Source of the DNA: Artocarpus heterophyllus
Lineage: Eukaryota > Streptophyta > Magnoliopsida > Rosales > Moraceae
Direction: 5' to 3'
DNA: 64,000 bases
Assembly: GCA_025403435.1 (NCBI GenBank)
Contig: JAJQZP010000465.1
Coordinates: forward strand, 23,997 to 87,996
The notes under the pieces are model-generated. The model did not search any database. It was not told the DNA's origin and saw nothing but the letters and a program-made list of their open reading frames with translations. Made by a program: the position numbers and the translations under genes. Positions 1-12,112 of this stretch are shown here, one piece after another (positions within the stretch are counted from its first letter, which is position 1; each line of letters opens with the position of its first letter).

Positions 1-1161
1 AGATTAGAGGGTAAGGCTAACTTATAAACTATACTGCCTATCCGTTTCAAGACCTCAAATGGTCCAATATACCTTGGACTAAGCTTTTCTTTCTTTCTAA
101 ATCTTACAATTTCCTCTCATGGCCATTATCTTCAAAAAGACCAAGTCTCCTACTTGAAACTTCAAAGGTCTCCGTCGTCGATTAGCATATCTCTTTTGCC
201 GACTAAAAGCCATTTTCATTTGTTGACAAATTAACTTTACATCTTCCGTTGTTCTATGAACAAAATCTATGGTCGACAACGCCTTTTCTTGGGTTTCGTA
301 CCAATGTAAGGGTGGTCTACATCTCCTTTCATCTAGAGCTTCATATGGAACCATACCAATGGAGCTTCGATAATTATTGTTGTATACAAATTCGATCAGA
401 GGAAGCTTTTTATCCCATCCTCCCTTGAAATCTAACATACATGCTCTTAACATATCCTCTAAAGTCAAGATGGTCCTTTCTGATTAACCGTCCATTTATG
501 GATGGAAGGCTATGCTGATCGTCAACTTTGTTCCCATCACTTGATGAACACTTCTCCAAAACTCGAAAGGGAATCTACCATCACAATCAGAAATGATAGA
601 CTTCGAAACTCAGTGGTATCTAACTATTTGGGTTACGTATAGTTCAGCTAGTCATTCTACAGAACTGCTGAGTTTAATGGGTAGGATATAAGTTGATTTA
701 CTCAATCTATCAACAATTACCCATATATCATCTTGTCCACCCATAGTTCTGGGTAGCCTAGTTATCAGGTCCGTAGTTATCTGATCCTATTTCCACTCTG
801 GGATTTCAATCTTTTGTAATTCACTTGTTGGTCGTTGATGCTCATCTTTCACCTTCTGGCATGTAAGGCATTTGCCAACACACTATGCGATATCGTTTTT
901 CATTCCATTCCACCAATAGTTTTCTTTCAAATCTTGGTACATTCTAGTAGCTCCTGAATGAGCCACTTATGGTGCTTCATGAGTTTCTTCTAATACTTGC
1001 TTCTTTAATCCCCCATCATTGGGAATGCATATCCTACTCTTGTAACGGAGGATACTATCTTTCAAAATGCTAAATTCTGTTTCTTTGTTTTCAAGAACTT
1101 CATTCTTAACTTTAAGTAGCGACGGATCTGCTTCTTGTCGCTCTTTTAAATTCTCCAACAT
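1..1161 (-). pseudogene. gypsy integrase, decayed and cut by window edge
   Basis: Integrase joins the retroelement cDNA to host DNA. The minus strand shows the HHCC-type N-terminal region (967-1161 and on to about 840, with a CVGKCLTCQ zinc motif near 850-880), then the catalytic core in broken frames. An open stretch at 97-468 ends the core (SSIGMVPYEAL motif) and enters the C-terminal domain. After a stop at about 96 the typical continuation (SPRYIGPFEVL) is found in another frame, so there is a frameshift there. Several in-frame stops interrupt 470-960. It continues beyond base 1. The family is certain, and the protein is non-functional as it stands. Confidence 0.88.
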
Positions 1162-1199
1162 AGTTGGTTGAGAGGATCAATTAGCTAATCTTCCTGTGA

Positions 1200-2120
1200 C
1201 TAGCTCTATTTCTTCTTCCATCAAATCCTTTAACTGTTGGGATGCGTAAGCAATCACTTTTTCATTTTGCATCAATACGGCTCCCAATCCTGTTTTTGAT
1301 GCATCACTATAGATCACGAACGTTCCATGGTTCGGATCTAGTATTGTCAGTACTAGTGTACTTGTAAGTCGTCCTTTTTAATCCTTGGAACTTTCTTCGC
1401 ATTTCTTAGTCTATTCTTACTTTGTTGCTTTTCATGTAAGTGCAGTGAATGGTGCTGCAAGTCAGGAAAATCCTTCTACAAAACGTCGATAGTAGCCTGC
1501 TAAACCGAGGAAACTTCTAATTTCTGACACACTTTTCGGTGAAGGCCACTTATTCACTGCTCAACTTCGAAAGGATCGACAGATACTTCTTCTCGTGTCA
1601 CCATGTGTCTGTGGAATTGAACTTTTTCTAGCCAAAACTTACATTTTGAGAACTTGGCGTACAATTGATGCCTTCTCAATAATTATAGTGTAATCCTCAA
1701 GTGCTTTTTATGTTCCTCTGGCGTTCTTGAGTATATGAAAATATCGTCGATGAAGACAATAACGAACTTATCGAGGTACTCTTCGATTCATGAGATCCAT
1801 GAAAGCTGCTAGGGCATTGGTCAGTCTAAAAGGCATGACGCAAAACTTATAATGCCCATAACGTGTTCGGAACGCTGTCTTTGGTATATCTTTTTCCTTA
1901 ACTCGAAGTTGATGATGCCCTGAGCGTATATCAATCTTTGAGAATACTGACGCTCCTTTAAGTTGGTCAAACAAATCCTCGATCCTTGAGAGTGGATACT
2001 TGTTCTTAATCGTGACCTTGTTTAGTTCCCGATAATCCATACACATTCGTAACATTCCATCCTTCTCCTTAACAAATAGAATAGGTGCTCCCCATGGGGA
2101 ATAACTTGGTCAGATGAACC
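1200..2120 (-). pseudogene. gypsy reverse transcriptase and RNase H, decayed
   Basis: Reverse transcriptase copies element RNA and RNase H removes the RNA strand. An open segment at 1768-2055 holds the RT fingers/palm motifs ([15 protein letters not shown], then [15 protein letters not shown]). A frameshift follows, and the catalytic box is seen in another frame around 1735-1760 as [10 protein letters not shown], so the two aspartates survive. The connection domain ([14 protein letters not shown]) lies near 1490-1530 and RNase H-like sequence (YSDASKTGLGAVL) near 1270-1320. Multiple stops separate these blocks. Compared with an intact pol, the order is right but there is no continuous frame. 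Confidence 0.88.
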
Positions 2121-2324
2121 CTTTGTCCAATATTTCCTTTAGTTGCACCTGAAGTTCCTTGAGTTACCCTGGAGTCATTTGATATGGCGCCTTAAAAAAA
2201 ATCGTGGCTGTTTCGGGCGTCAATTCAATTTCAAACGAAATTTTTCGTTCTGATGGTAAGTCTGCAACTCATCCGAAAACACATCAATAAATTCCTTTAC
2301 TATAGGGACCTTCTCTGGTCCTAA

Positions 2325-2870
2325 CTAAGCTTCTTTATCTTTCCTTATTATATTCACCAGATAACCGGTACATCCATTTTCCAATATCTTCTTTGCCTTT
2401 AATGCAGAAGTCAACGCCTTGGGAGCTTTGGGAACTTTCCCTAAATACATAAACTTCTCACTTCCGGAAGGTTGAAACGTAACCTTGCGGTGTCGATGAC
2501 TAATCTTAGCCGTGTATTTTCTTAGGAAATTCGTTCCTAGGGTGACGTTATAATCTTGTACATCGATTATTCTCAAATCAATATACAATTCCCTTCCACA
2601 TATGACTATCGATACGTGACGTAACCAATAATCAGCACTTAATACCTCCCTAGAGGGTAGTGCAATTCTAAAGGTTTACTCTATCCTATCTCTTTTACTT
2701 CCTATTCGTTTCGCAAACTTAAGCGATGCAAACGAATATGTTACTCTAGAATTAAATAAAATATATCATCAGTACTGGCAACAGAAAACTAACTTGTCAC
2801 CACCGATGAGGTTTCTGCATCTTGTTCCTTCTTCATATAGGCATAAATTCACCCACTTGGTTTCGAAGCT
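2325..2870 (-). pseudogene. gypsy aspartic protease region, catalytic triad lost
   Basis: Retroviral-type protease cleaves the Gag-Pol polyprotein. The C-terminal half is open at 2325-2588 and includes the family signature around VTLGTNFLRKYTAKI. The expected active site D-S/T-G lies upstream on the minus strand at codons 2745-2753, where it reads N-S-R followed by VTYSFASL, so both the catalytic aspartate and the glycine are gone. In-frame stops separate this from the downstream part. The position between gag and RT is as expected. Confidence 0.75.
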
Positions 2871-2879
2871 TCTAGTCAC

Positions 2880-3907
2880 CCTTGAATGACACTAGGGACT
2901 TCAATTTTGTGCCTGAACTTGAATCGTATGCAATTGGTTTCCTTGATACCTCTACTGAGCCTGATTGTTTTGACTTTGGGAAATAGAAAAACAATTACTG
3001 GCATAATGCCCTTCTTTCCCACAGATATAGCACTTGTTTGTGCCAGCCTTGCATTCCCCTGTATGTCTTTTCCTGCATTGACTGCAAAGGGTTTGTTGTT
3101 TCCTACATCGTTAATCCTCTTATGGGGTTGACCTTTTGGATTCTTTGAATTATTCACGTTCCATTTCCTCTTGCTGTTAGCAATGTAGTTGAGTCCCCCT
3201 TGAACGTTCTAGGACGGCCCTTGACTTGGAACACTTCCTTGTCCTTTTACTTGTACAGCTTGACTTTGCTTGGCTAAAGCTTTCTCCTCCTTCTATGCCT
3301 TGAAAATCCTTGCTCTTTCTTCCTTATCATGGGCAATTCTAAACTCAGTTTTGGTCGCCCGTTTGATGCAATCCTCTACATCCTTGGGAGCTTGCCCTCC
3401 AATATCGACCACAAGGGCAATGTCAGTTTTGAACATTCTCATTAACCGTCTTATTCGTTCCCGATCAGTAGGTACTAACTCGGGACAAAGCCATGCTAGC
3501 TGATTAAACCTCTTTACAGCGTCAGCTACGGACATATTACCTTGCTTAAAATTATTAAATTCTTCTTGTTGGGCTGCCATGGTTTCTACATTAAAATAGG
3601 CCCTGCCAAATTCTTTAACGAAATCTGGCCTTGTCATTTTGTCTACATTCCTTTTACTTTCTACCGACTCCCACCGTCTCCTAGCATCTTTAGTGAGAGA
3701 AAACAAAGCGCATAAGACTTTTTCATAGTCGTTAAGTCCCTTAAATTTTAGAACCCTTTCTATACCTGTAAGCCAATCGTCGGCCTCTAAGGGGTCTGTA
3801 GATCTATCAAATTCCAGGGCCTTTATTCTCCAGAATCTTTCATAAAATTCAGTAGTGGATACTACAGGAACAGCTGTAGCAGCTGGTATATCAGCCATTG
3901 ATATCAA
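2880..3907 (-). pseudogene. gypsy gag with CCHC zinc knuckle, frameshifted
   Basis: Gag builds the virus-like particle and packages element RNA. The largest open stretch (3293-3907, 204 residues, starting MISMADIPAAT) is a plant Retrotrans_gag domain, with FYERFWRIKALEFDR at about 20-35 and an LxWxSVESK-type region near 75-85. A TAG ends it at 3293. The frame then continues through one more stop, and after a shift the zinc knuckle CYICGKEGHYASNC is complete at 2991-3032, preceded by a CSQCRKRHTGEC spacing. A single ancestral gag is therefore broken by two stops and one shift. Start at 3907, or at the internal Met four codons later, fits the family. Confidence 0.88.
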
Positions 3908-4045
3908 TTGTTATATATCTATCATGTATTTTCGTTACTATGTTAGTACATACTATTAACTTAATAGTATCAAATCAATAACTGCATGTATTCAAACAAC
4001 ATAAATACATGCAACATACACAATTACATGAACTCAATATCTTGC

Positions 4046-4285
4046 TTCATACATTTCATTTCATAAACATTCATACATTTCATTTCATAAGCATTCATAC
4101 ATTTCATTTCATAAGCATTCTTACATTTCATTTCCTTTCGTACATTTCATTTCATTTCCTTTCGTACATTTCGTTTCATTTCATGTCATTCACTTTCATG
4201 TATTTCATTTCATAAACCTCTTTCATTTCCTTTTTACATTCTCCATAACATTACATGCATAACTAACATACATACATACATACAT
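4046..4285. repeat. 24-bp tandem repeat and CATA tract in gypsy leader
   Basis: Four near-identical 24-bp units with core acatttcatttcata occupy 4046-4140. They pass into a degenerate attt-cattt-c tract to about 4230 and a short cata run at about 4265-4285. The tract lies between PBS and gag, in the untranslated leader. The 68-codon plus-strand frame across it only reflects the period and is not treated as a gene. Confidence 0.85.
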
Positions 4286-4539
4286 ACTTTCCTTTCATAC
4301 ATAACTATTCATTTCATCTCCGGGAGCAATTATTACTTCCGGCTACATATACCTTTTTGCCGAGAAGGACACCACTAGCCGAACAAACATGCATATACAA
4401 AGGCATCAACGGCCAAAACTGTACTAATATCTCATCTATGTACGTCATAATACACAAAGATTTTCTTATGAATTTTTTTTTTTGTCGAACTCGACTTTAA
4501 ACATGTCACTATATTCGGAACCCTCCTTAGGATTCCTTT

Positions 4540-5277
4540 TCTTCCTCCATATCTGAATCAGTCGACTTATCATCACTTGCGATTATAGGCTCTAGAGGCA
4601 CAGGCTCTTCATCAACGTTATCATTATTATCATCATCAGCATCATCATCATCATCATCATCATCCATACCTATTGGAGGATCTTCTAATGGTGCGGCTAC
4701 ATTCTAGTCTGCATGTAATGCCGCCATAAGAGAATCATGGATACTAAGGTAATTTCGGGGATACGGTATTTGCTGCTGGACCGCATTGGGAAGATTTCTC
4801 CAAACCAGATCTTAAATGCACCGTAAGGGTAATTGTGGCGGAATCAATGGTACCATAGTACCGTGAAATTTAAGAATGTAATGATCTACCAGTTTGCCTA
4901 CGTATCTTCCTTATACCGATCTTACTCATAGGTACAATCGGTGTCTCCCATCCGCTCATAACATCGAAATCACCTAGACTGGAATAACGTTTGCTGGTGG
5001 TATGGGTGCAACTTAGCTAGAATTTGTCCTCTAGAACCTTACCAGTCTCGTGGTTGCTTGTCAGGTTCAATCCTTAACCATATACTAAGGCTTCCCTTAT
5101 CAACAATCCTGAGGCCAATAAAACTAGAAGATGCGGTGGCATATGACAAGCGTTAAAAATCACTTCAACTAAGTCATTCGGTCTACACCATTGGCTGCCG
5201 ACTTCCATAATGCCGCGGTGGCATCTCCTCTTGAAAAGCAATGTTGGCTCTTCGATCAGCTTCCATATCATGATCAT
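4540..5277 (-). pseudogene. degenerate extra ORF between PBS and gag
   Basis: On the minus strand a 67-codon frame (5074-5277) is followed in the same register by codon-like sequence with occasional stops. It ends in an acidic tail near 4540-4680 made of a run of Asp codons followed by Asn/Glu-rich residues. A frame this long with only a few stops, on the coding strand of the element, suggests a decayed additional ORF upstream of gag. No family was recognised. An alternative is that the GAT repeat alone creates the impression of coding. Its role is unknown. Confidence 0.4.
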
Positions 5278-5433
5278 GATGTGGCTCCGCCATATACAAT
5301 ATTTATTGTCGTAATTAACATAACAGTGTCATATAAAGTAGTACTGAACATTCTTATACTTAAAATCAAACTATCTTACTTGAGCTATGGCAATGGAGCA
5401 GACGAAGATGTGCAGTAGGATGGCAAGATTTTC

Positions 5434-5445
5434 GCTCTGATACCA
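5434..5445 (-). other. primer binding site, tRNA-Met type
   Basis: The minus strand reads TGGTATCAGAGC, complementary to the 3' end of initiator tRNA-Met and the usual primer site of plant gypsy and copia elements. It starts two bases inside the LTR end at 5448, which fixes the orientation of the element and the LTR boundary. Confidence 0.9.
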
Positions 5446-5447
5446 AC

Positions 5448-8373
5448 TGTCACAGCCCGCCTTTTTAGGCTGTGATAAAACTCTTTCTTACTTACTTTAG
5501 GGTAAAAATTTAGGAAATTTTTTTTTTAAAACGGGAATAAATAATTTGCTTACATTAACTTTGGTAATTCCCAAAATACTTTCACATACCTGTATTTACA
5601 TAATTAATACTTTTACTTTCATAACATCTTTCTTTTAAACATTTCATATCAAAATAACTTTAAACATACGTAGCGGAAAACATTACAGCAGCAGACTCCA
5701 TACCCAATCTGCACATCATCCACCCATCTGCCAGCTCACCATTTGAACTTATTCTGACTTTCTCGTCGGAATACCTACAGCATGAAATACTTAATGAGCT
5801 AACGCCCAGTAAGTCCCATAAATCCCACATGGATATTCATATGAATGCGTGAATCAATTATGCTTTCTTATAAACTTTCTTTATCCTCATCATTTCTTAT
5901 CTTTATTAGGGCCCAATGTTCGTACCATTGCGCAATTTCATTTAGGTCTACGTAACATAGTGACCGTAACATATCCTTTAAACTCCCCTTGAGTTAGGAG
6001 CCGGTACGACACTTTTCTTAACTTTTGGTGATTCATTTACCAATTCACTTATTATGGTTATCATACCGTGCATGAAGTGATGATCACATATTATACATAA
6101 CATAAATGCTCTTGTACAACACTGGTACACATTATTATATACACTGGTATGTAACATAATGTACTTACAGGTACTTAACATAAAATAGACACACATATAC
6201 ATACTTTATGCATACTCAAGTATTTATCCTTGTACACACATGTACGAAATCATGATACACATGCTCATTTTCATTATTGTACACACAAGTACATAACATA
6301 TTATACACATAGGTACGAAGTCATGGTACACATGCTCATTTTCATTACTGTACACACAGGTACATAACATCTTGTACACACTAGTATACATTAATATGTT
6401 CACAATTATTCATACATGACTATACTCCTAGGTATTCATATCATGGCAAACATACAAGTTTACACTTAATTATACGCACAAGTATTCATATACATACATT
6501 TCTTTCTAAACCTACATTTCATACTGTAGGTGGGAAGGGTACTTACTTGATGCGAATGTCGGGCAACTTAACCTCGATTTTCCTTCTCCTAGACTCCTAG
6601 GATCCTGTTGGCCAATTACAAAGTCATTAGCCAAATTCCACTGCGTTTCAATACGAAACATCCGTTAGTTAATAAATTGAGTTGTATTACTATGTACAAC
6701 TCTAAAAACCACTGGTTTTTCTTATTTCTATCTAACTTTACCCTATCGTTTCTAACGAAGGGCAGAAACCTTTCTAGTCATTTTCTTATCCCATTGGAAA
6801 CATTTCAAAGCGGTTCGGGTTATTTGGACAAAAATGACGATTTTGTCCTTTGTGGGTCCACTAACCTACCCGAGCTCGATTTCGTTATTCTTATGAAAAT
6901 AACTACATACTAATTTCAAAATAACACCCTAGTGGGTCAAATCTCTTTATTTCTCAATTATGCCCCATTTTCATGAAACTTTGCGGTTTAGTCCCTGAAC
7001 TGAAAATTTTGACGATTTTACCCCCAGGACTAAAATTTACTTCTTTGCATCAAAATTTCCTATTTTTCTCAAGGATCAGTTTTACTTAAGCTACCATACC
7101 TTAAATCATTTTGAAAACTGACTTTTTTGCCATTTAACACTTTTTTCACTTTTACAAATTCTTTAAAAATCAAAAACTCACAAACGATTGAGCTATTGAA
7201 CAAACTATTCGCATGGTCTAACAGTTTCATCAAGATCTACAACTTTCATGTTTTAACTTTTCCCAAAATCTCACTATACAGGGGCATTTTTGACTATTTT
7301 TCAAATCTGCCGAGAAGGAACTTTTTCTTTCAATTTAGTCCCTATGGCATTTTTACAAAAATCCATTTAAAATTGTAATTCTACCCCTGCAGAAACCATT
7401 CCATGCCTTAATCAAAAGATTCTCATACTCAAACATCACTTTTGTAAAGTCTAACATCAAAATTACAAAAATAATACTTTTTGCAAAAATTGCCGTTTTA
7501 AACTATAAACCAAAGTTTCACAACTCAAACTTTCCAATCATCACATATACATGAAATTCCATCAAATAAATGCTCAAAACCCCTCATAGATTTGAAAGAA
7601 TAAAATCAAAACAAAATTCAAAACTTTAAACTTTAAAACTTACCCAAATAACTCTTTTTTTGATTTCTAGCCTTCAAAGGCTTCTTGAACTTCTTCTTGG
7701 ACTTCCTTTTCATGCACAAATACCATGGATTAATTTTTGCCCTTTACCCATGAAAAATCCCTCGAAAACTCATGAAAAAGTTTAGGATTTTACCTTAAAA
7801 CTTGTGGGAAATCCTTGCACTTGCTTGTAAAACTTGTTCGGGGGTATTTTTGCAAAGTTTGGGGGCTGAGAAATTTTTTTAGAGCTCTTGGACATGGCTG
7901 CCGGATCTTGGAGCAAAAGAAAAGAAATGAATTTTTTGTGATAACTTTGCCTTAAATGCATCCTTATCACATTTGGTGACTCATGGTAACCCATGAGTAT
8001 ACCACTAGGTGTCATGAGGTGATTGGGCCACTTTTCTTGACATGTGGCCCAATAGAAAATAAAGGAGTGTCCACTTTGTGGAGTTAAAAATTTATACTGT
8101 GTAATTTTTCACCACACAGTATTTTTCCTATACTGTCGTGGTCAATTCAGTGTACTTTCTATCCTTAGACTGTATAAAAATATTTAACTTACTTTTCGTT
8201 TACTTTTGGAGGCCAATCATAACATTTTTCGTATCTGCGTTTTCATTTAGCAGTATTCTTATACTGCTCTGGCCTCCTTTCTACCCCCGGTTAGGGTTAG
8301 GACAACCTCTATGTCCTATTTACATTCTAATCATTCATTCGTTTATATTACAATTTCACAATTAATTGTGACA
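5448..8373 (-). repeat. 5' LTR of the gypsy element
   Basis: The LTR is bounded by TGTCACA at 5448 and TGTGACA ending at 8373, i.e. a short inverted repeat with TG...CA termini. The inner end is set by the adjacent PBS. The length of 2,926 bp is long but normal for Tekay/Del-like elements. The partner LTR is outside the window, so the target duplication cannot be checked. It contains a 71-bp tandem repeat at 6230-6391 and no coding sequence. Element transcription would start in here on the minus strand; I could not place the TATA box with confidence. Confidence 0.82.
6230..6391. repeat. 71-bp tandem repeat inside the gypsy LTR
   Basis: Copies at 6230-6300 and 6301-6371 share the core atgctcattttcatta and the flanking gtacacaca / gtacataacat blocks. 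A third partial copy starts at 6371. More degenerate units with the same gtacac words extend the pattern from about 6100 to 6440. Confidence 0.8.
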
Positions 8374-9492
8374 TGAAATTCATTTTATGGATATTATGTA
8401 CAAATCTCTGAGTCATCAAACTCATAAAATTTGTATTTTACAATATCCACAATTGCATTATATATGCCATAAAATTTGCAATCAATGCTGCTCATTCATA
8501 TTTTATTGTAATTTTCACAAAAATTACTATTCTTACAAAGTTTCATATTTTTAAGAATAAATTTATCAATTAAACTTAATTAAATATTAAGTTTTATTGA
8601 TGACGTTTTCTCGATCATTGCATGTTGAGCTTGAATATCATATCGAAGTTTAAAGAAGGAAAAAAAGGGAAAAAAAGGAAGTAATTATAAAAAGCGAGCG
8701 AATAATTATTAGAAAAGAAAATCAAGACCCAGGTTGAAAGTTGTACAGAGAGTGATGGCGGTTCCTTCTTTTTTTCTCTTTTGAAAAAAATGAATGTACA
8801 AGAAGAAAAGTTACGCAAGAAAAATAGGCTTTGCGAGTGATTTCCCTTCTTTCTTTTTTATTTCAATAAAAAAAAAATGTATGTTGATTCTTTTTTAGAA
8901 ATAAAAATCACATTTAATTTAAATAAAGAATTAAGTAAAAGAAATAATTAAATAAGATAATAGACTGTGGAAAAACAGGGAACAACGATGAGAATGAATC
9001 ACTTCGGCAGTTGCACCCCTGTACCCGGGTTTTTTTTTTTTTTAATCCTAACTTCGTCACCACGTTTTTTTAATCATAAAATATATTATATACCTTTTTA
9101 ATCATTGCACTAATTATTCAAAGACATAAAAGAAAGTAATGGAATAAGATAGAACCAGAAACCAAAAGAAACCCCACCTTTCTCCATTCTCTCTATCGTT
9201 ATCTGACTACTCACTGTTGAAAATATTTCTTGTACTCGATTTGATTTTTTTATGAGACGTAACTCGTTTGATTTTTTCTCTCTATCCATCTCTTTTTTTT
9301 AGTAAACATGCCCTTAATATCCTTAAAACAAATAAGCATATTAAGATTATCATCATCAAAGAAGTATAGTTGTTAAGGCATGGTACATATAGTTTGAAGT
9401 CTTTCAACTAATTAAATTAGGATTAACTAAATTTTATTTGTATATGTGCCCCAATGATCAGAACAATATTAAGGGACATTGTGATAAGTGAC
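8374..9492. other. AT-rich intergenic stretch
   Basis: No coding, RNA or transposon signature was recognised. It holds homopolymer A/T runs (for example 9030-9045) and short purine-rich tracts only. Confidence 0.6.
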
Positions 9493-9500
9493 GAAGCTAT

Positions 9501-12112
9501 AAGGGGTGAACAAATGGACGGGTTGGCGGTTTCGGATGGTTTCGGTTCTCTTTTTTGGATGGCAGATTGGCAATTAACTAACTTGTAGATTGCCCGTGGA
9601 ACTGCTAGCTATTTCAGCTTGGTTTGGGCGGATACCGGCGAGTCTCGTCGGTTTAAGCTTATACTATAGCTCAACGTAATTTTTTGGGTTTTTTGAAAAA
9701 AAAAAATTGAAGAAATTTATAGAAAAATTAAAATTCAATACTTTGAATATTTTTAGAAATAGAATGTCGTAAAATGAATTATTATTGTTAACATTGAAAC
9801 TTTTTAATTTGAATTATCCCCTTTTGTTGCTAATGGATGGAATTAAGAGTGAGTTCAATAGTTTATTGTAATCCAACCTATACTTTCAAACACTAAAGTA
9901 CCAACCTACACCTAACAGTTTGTGAAACAATTAATTATTATCATTTTCATATTATTAATTTAAAGAAAAACCATTGACAATTTGGTCAATGAAATGATAC
10001 CAAAAAACTAATGCATAGTTCATTATAGCCCATAGTCCATCCACAATATGTTAAAATTAAGAAGCACCAAAACAAAATAACATAAAATAGCAAGAACTTG
10101 GATGTCTTTTCAAATCATGAGGAGATAATAAGAAAGTTAAGACGGTATTAGTGTTGCAATAGAAGGGTAGATCGATTTACCTGCAAAGGACGCGATGCCT
10201 GCAAGGAAGCAGAACTATGTTAATATGCTCTTCAAAGCATACTCTACAAAGGATCTTTTCCTGAGTTACATCAGATGAAAATGTTAGCAAAAAGATCGAC
10301 TTTAACGTAGAAACACGAAATACTAGCCAAAGTTTGCAAATATTACATTCTGAAGTCTTTCATACTCCTGCTGGCTAAATTTTGTAATTTCTGGGCAGCC
10401 TATAATATCCAAATCTGCAGACAAAAAGAATAAAACATATTAGGCAAGTGAATAATGAACATCATATAACACAATTTTGCATGGCACTTTTGAAGGGACA
10501 AACAATTAATTAAGAAATAGAAATGCAGCCTAATAAGGGAAGAAAACAAAAAGAAAAATAGAGAAATAGTGGTACCTCATCAACAAGATCTGCTTTAGGC
10601 ATTTTCTTCGCAACATCCAGTGAGAAAGTGTCATAGCTGAATAGCAAGGATGGAAGGAAAAATACAAAATGTATCAACATCCTTTTGCTATTTTGCAATG
10701 AAACTTAATATTTAAATCAATGGAACATCAGATTATTCAAGAAAGGAACATAAAACTATGCCTCCACTTAAAAGCTCATGTACATAAATAACAAAAAAGC
10801 AACAGAAATTTCTGATATATTATTGCAAAACAGAAGATAGGTACCAAATTCAACTTCAACTTTGTAGATCATAGTGTTTGTTGCCTAATCGAAATGCATT
10901 CTTCTCAATAAGCATCTCTACAAAGCGTCTTTACGTGAAACCAGAAGGGACACAACTAATTAAGGCTCTTCGACATTTAACAGAGATACAAATTTAATGT
11001 ATAGCTTATAAAAGTGGGTAACCTCGCAGACGAAAAATAGCATAAATGATCATCCATTTTATAAAGGAAACAGATAACCGGCAAGAAATTATAGACCCGG
11101 ATATCCCCACACTATATAGTCTAGTTTGTTCCTCTCGACTTCCTTCGTCGATTGACCACCAACCCAACCCAGCAATCTGTTATCGGAATGAACATAAACA
11201 ATGAAAAACCAATGCCATGTGGTGTGTTGTGCACAAAATGAACCATTTACCTTGAACCGCGATGCAAGAAGCCGAAAGACTCTTGAACTTCTGATGCTAT
11301 GGAAAAGTATATTGCAGAACCAAATTTGCCATATCTTCCAGAACTACGAGTACGTACTAGAATAAAAATTTTCTCCTTGAGTTTAAATGCAGCAAAAAAA
11401 CACCAGCACTGAACTGAAGCACTGAAGGACAGAGGCAGACGGAGGGGAGTGGGCGAGAGGCGGAGATCTGAGGACGTCGACGGACGGGAGGAAAAGACAA
11501 TACACCGGAGGAGAAGCACTCATTGAGAGCTTTTTCTTTTTTGTTTTACCCTCAAAACTGATGCTAGGAATCAGGAAGAAGAAAAGAGAAGAGGGAATTT
11601 TGTTTGGGGTGGGGGCGGCGGGCGAAATGAGGTCATGAAGGCGTAATGAGGTCATGAATGAGAGTAAGCAGTGTAGAATTAGTTTTTTTTTTTTTTTAAG
11701 CGGATAGGTTCGGGTTGAATTCATAACCTAAATTTTAAAACCACTACCTGATTGTATATGTTAGCAGGCGGGTTTAACCTGTCATAGGGTGGGTTGCTGA
11801 CATGGACATGCTTTTTTAGGGTAATGCGGGGCGGCAGGTGGATGCAGGTGGTTTTTGTGCGACCCTAGGCGAAATGAGTTCATGAAGGCGTAATGAGGTC
11901 ATGAATGAGTGTAAGCAGTGTAGAATTAGTTTTTTTTTTTTTAAGCGGATGGGTTCGGGTTGAATTCATAGCCTAAATCTTAAAACCATTACCTGATTGT
12001 ATATGTTAGCAGGCGGGTTTAACCTATCATAGGGTGGGTTGCTGACATGGACATGCTTTTTTAGGGCAATGCGGGACGGCCGGTGGGTGCAGGTGGTTTT
12101 TGTGCGACCCTA
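9501..12112. mobile_element. probable non-autonomous hAT element carrying exon-like sequence
   Basis: The left end AAGGGGTGAACAAA (9501) and the reverse-complemented right end TAGGGTCGCACAAA (ending 12112) agree at 10 of 14 positions and look like plant hAT TIRs. Possible 8-bp target duplications are gaagctat (9493-9500) and ggagccat (12113-12120), 6 of 8 matching. Subterminal G-rich words (gggttggcgg on the left, gcgggtttaacc on the right) are typical of hAT ends. No hAT transposase was seen; the interior instead has splice-site-flanked exon-like pieces. The diverged TSD leaves the boundaries provisional. Confidence 0.45.
10323..11520 (-). pseudogene. exon-like host gene fragment inside the hAT element
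   Basis: Minus-strand segments with good splice borders are visible. A 61-nt exon (10636-10576) has a pyrimidine-rich acceptor ending in CAG and a GTACC donor and reads YDTFSLDVAKKMPKADLVDE. A 92-nt terminal exon (10414-10323) has a strong acceptor and reads IIGCPEITKFSQQEYERLQ before a TAG. An upstream exon-like block ends at a GTAAATGG donor near 11247, and a further donor candidate lies near 10844. The frames of the two downstream exons do not join cleanly: the in-frame join uses a different register. No protein family was recognised. It may be a captured and decayed fragment, or a small non-coding or host gene. Confidence 0.4.

Larger units (their letters stand above)
1..8373 (-). mobile_element. 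Ty3/gypsy LTR retrotransposon, left-truncated by the window edge
   Basis: Reading on the minus strand from 8373 down to 1, the order is LTR, tRNA-Met type primer site, leader, gag with zinc knuckle, protease, RT/RNase H, integrase. This is the Ty3/gypsy order (integrase last). The integrase C-terminal part runs into the window edge, so the 3' LTR lies outside. The 2.9-kb LTR and the gag type resemble the Tekay/Del chromovirus group, but a chromodomain would lie beyond base 1, so the clade is an inference. Every coding module carries stops or frameshifts, so the copy is not autonomous. Confidence 0.9.

Noticed and set aside
2886..3503. plus-strand frames over gypsy gag
   Set aside because: Antisense shadows of gag and zinc knuckle coding sequence.
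4009..4215. 68-codon plus-strand frame
   Set aside because: Made entirely of the 24-bp and attt-cattt repeats; opposite to the element's coding strand.
6230..6391. CRISPR-like direct repeats
   Set aside because: Contiguous 71-bp tandem units without spacers, inside a plant LTR.
11383..11724. 113-codon minus-strand frame
   Set aside because: Lys/Pro/Ser-rich translation of poly-T and purine-rich DNA; overlaps another frame and the hAT tandem repeat.
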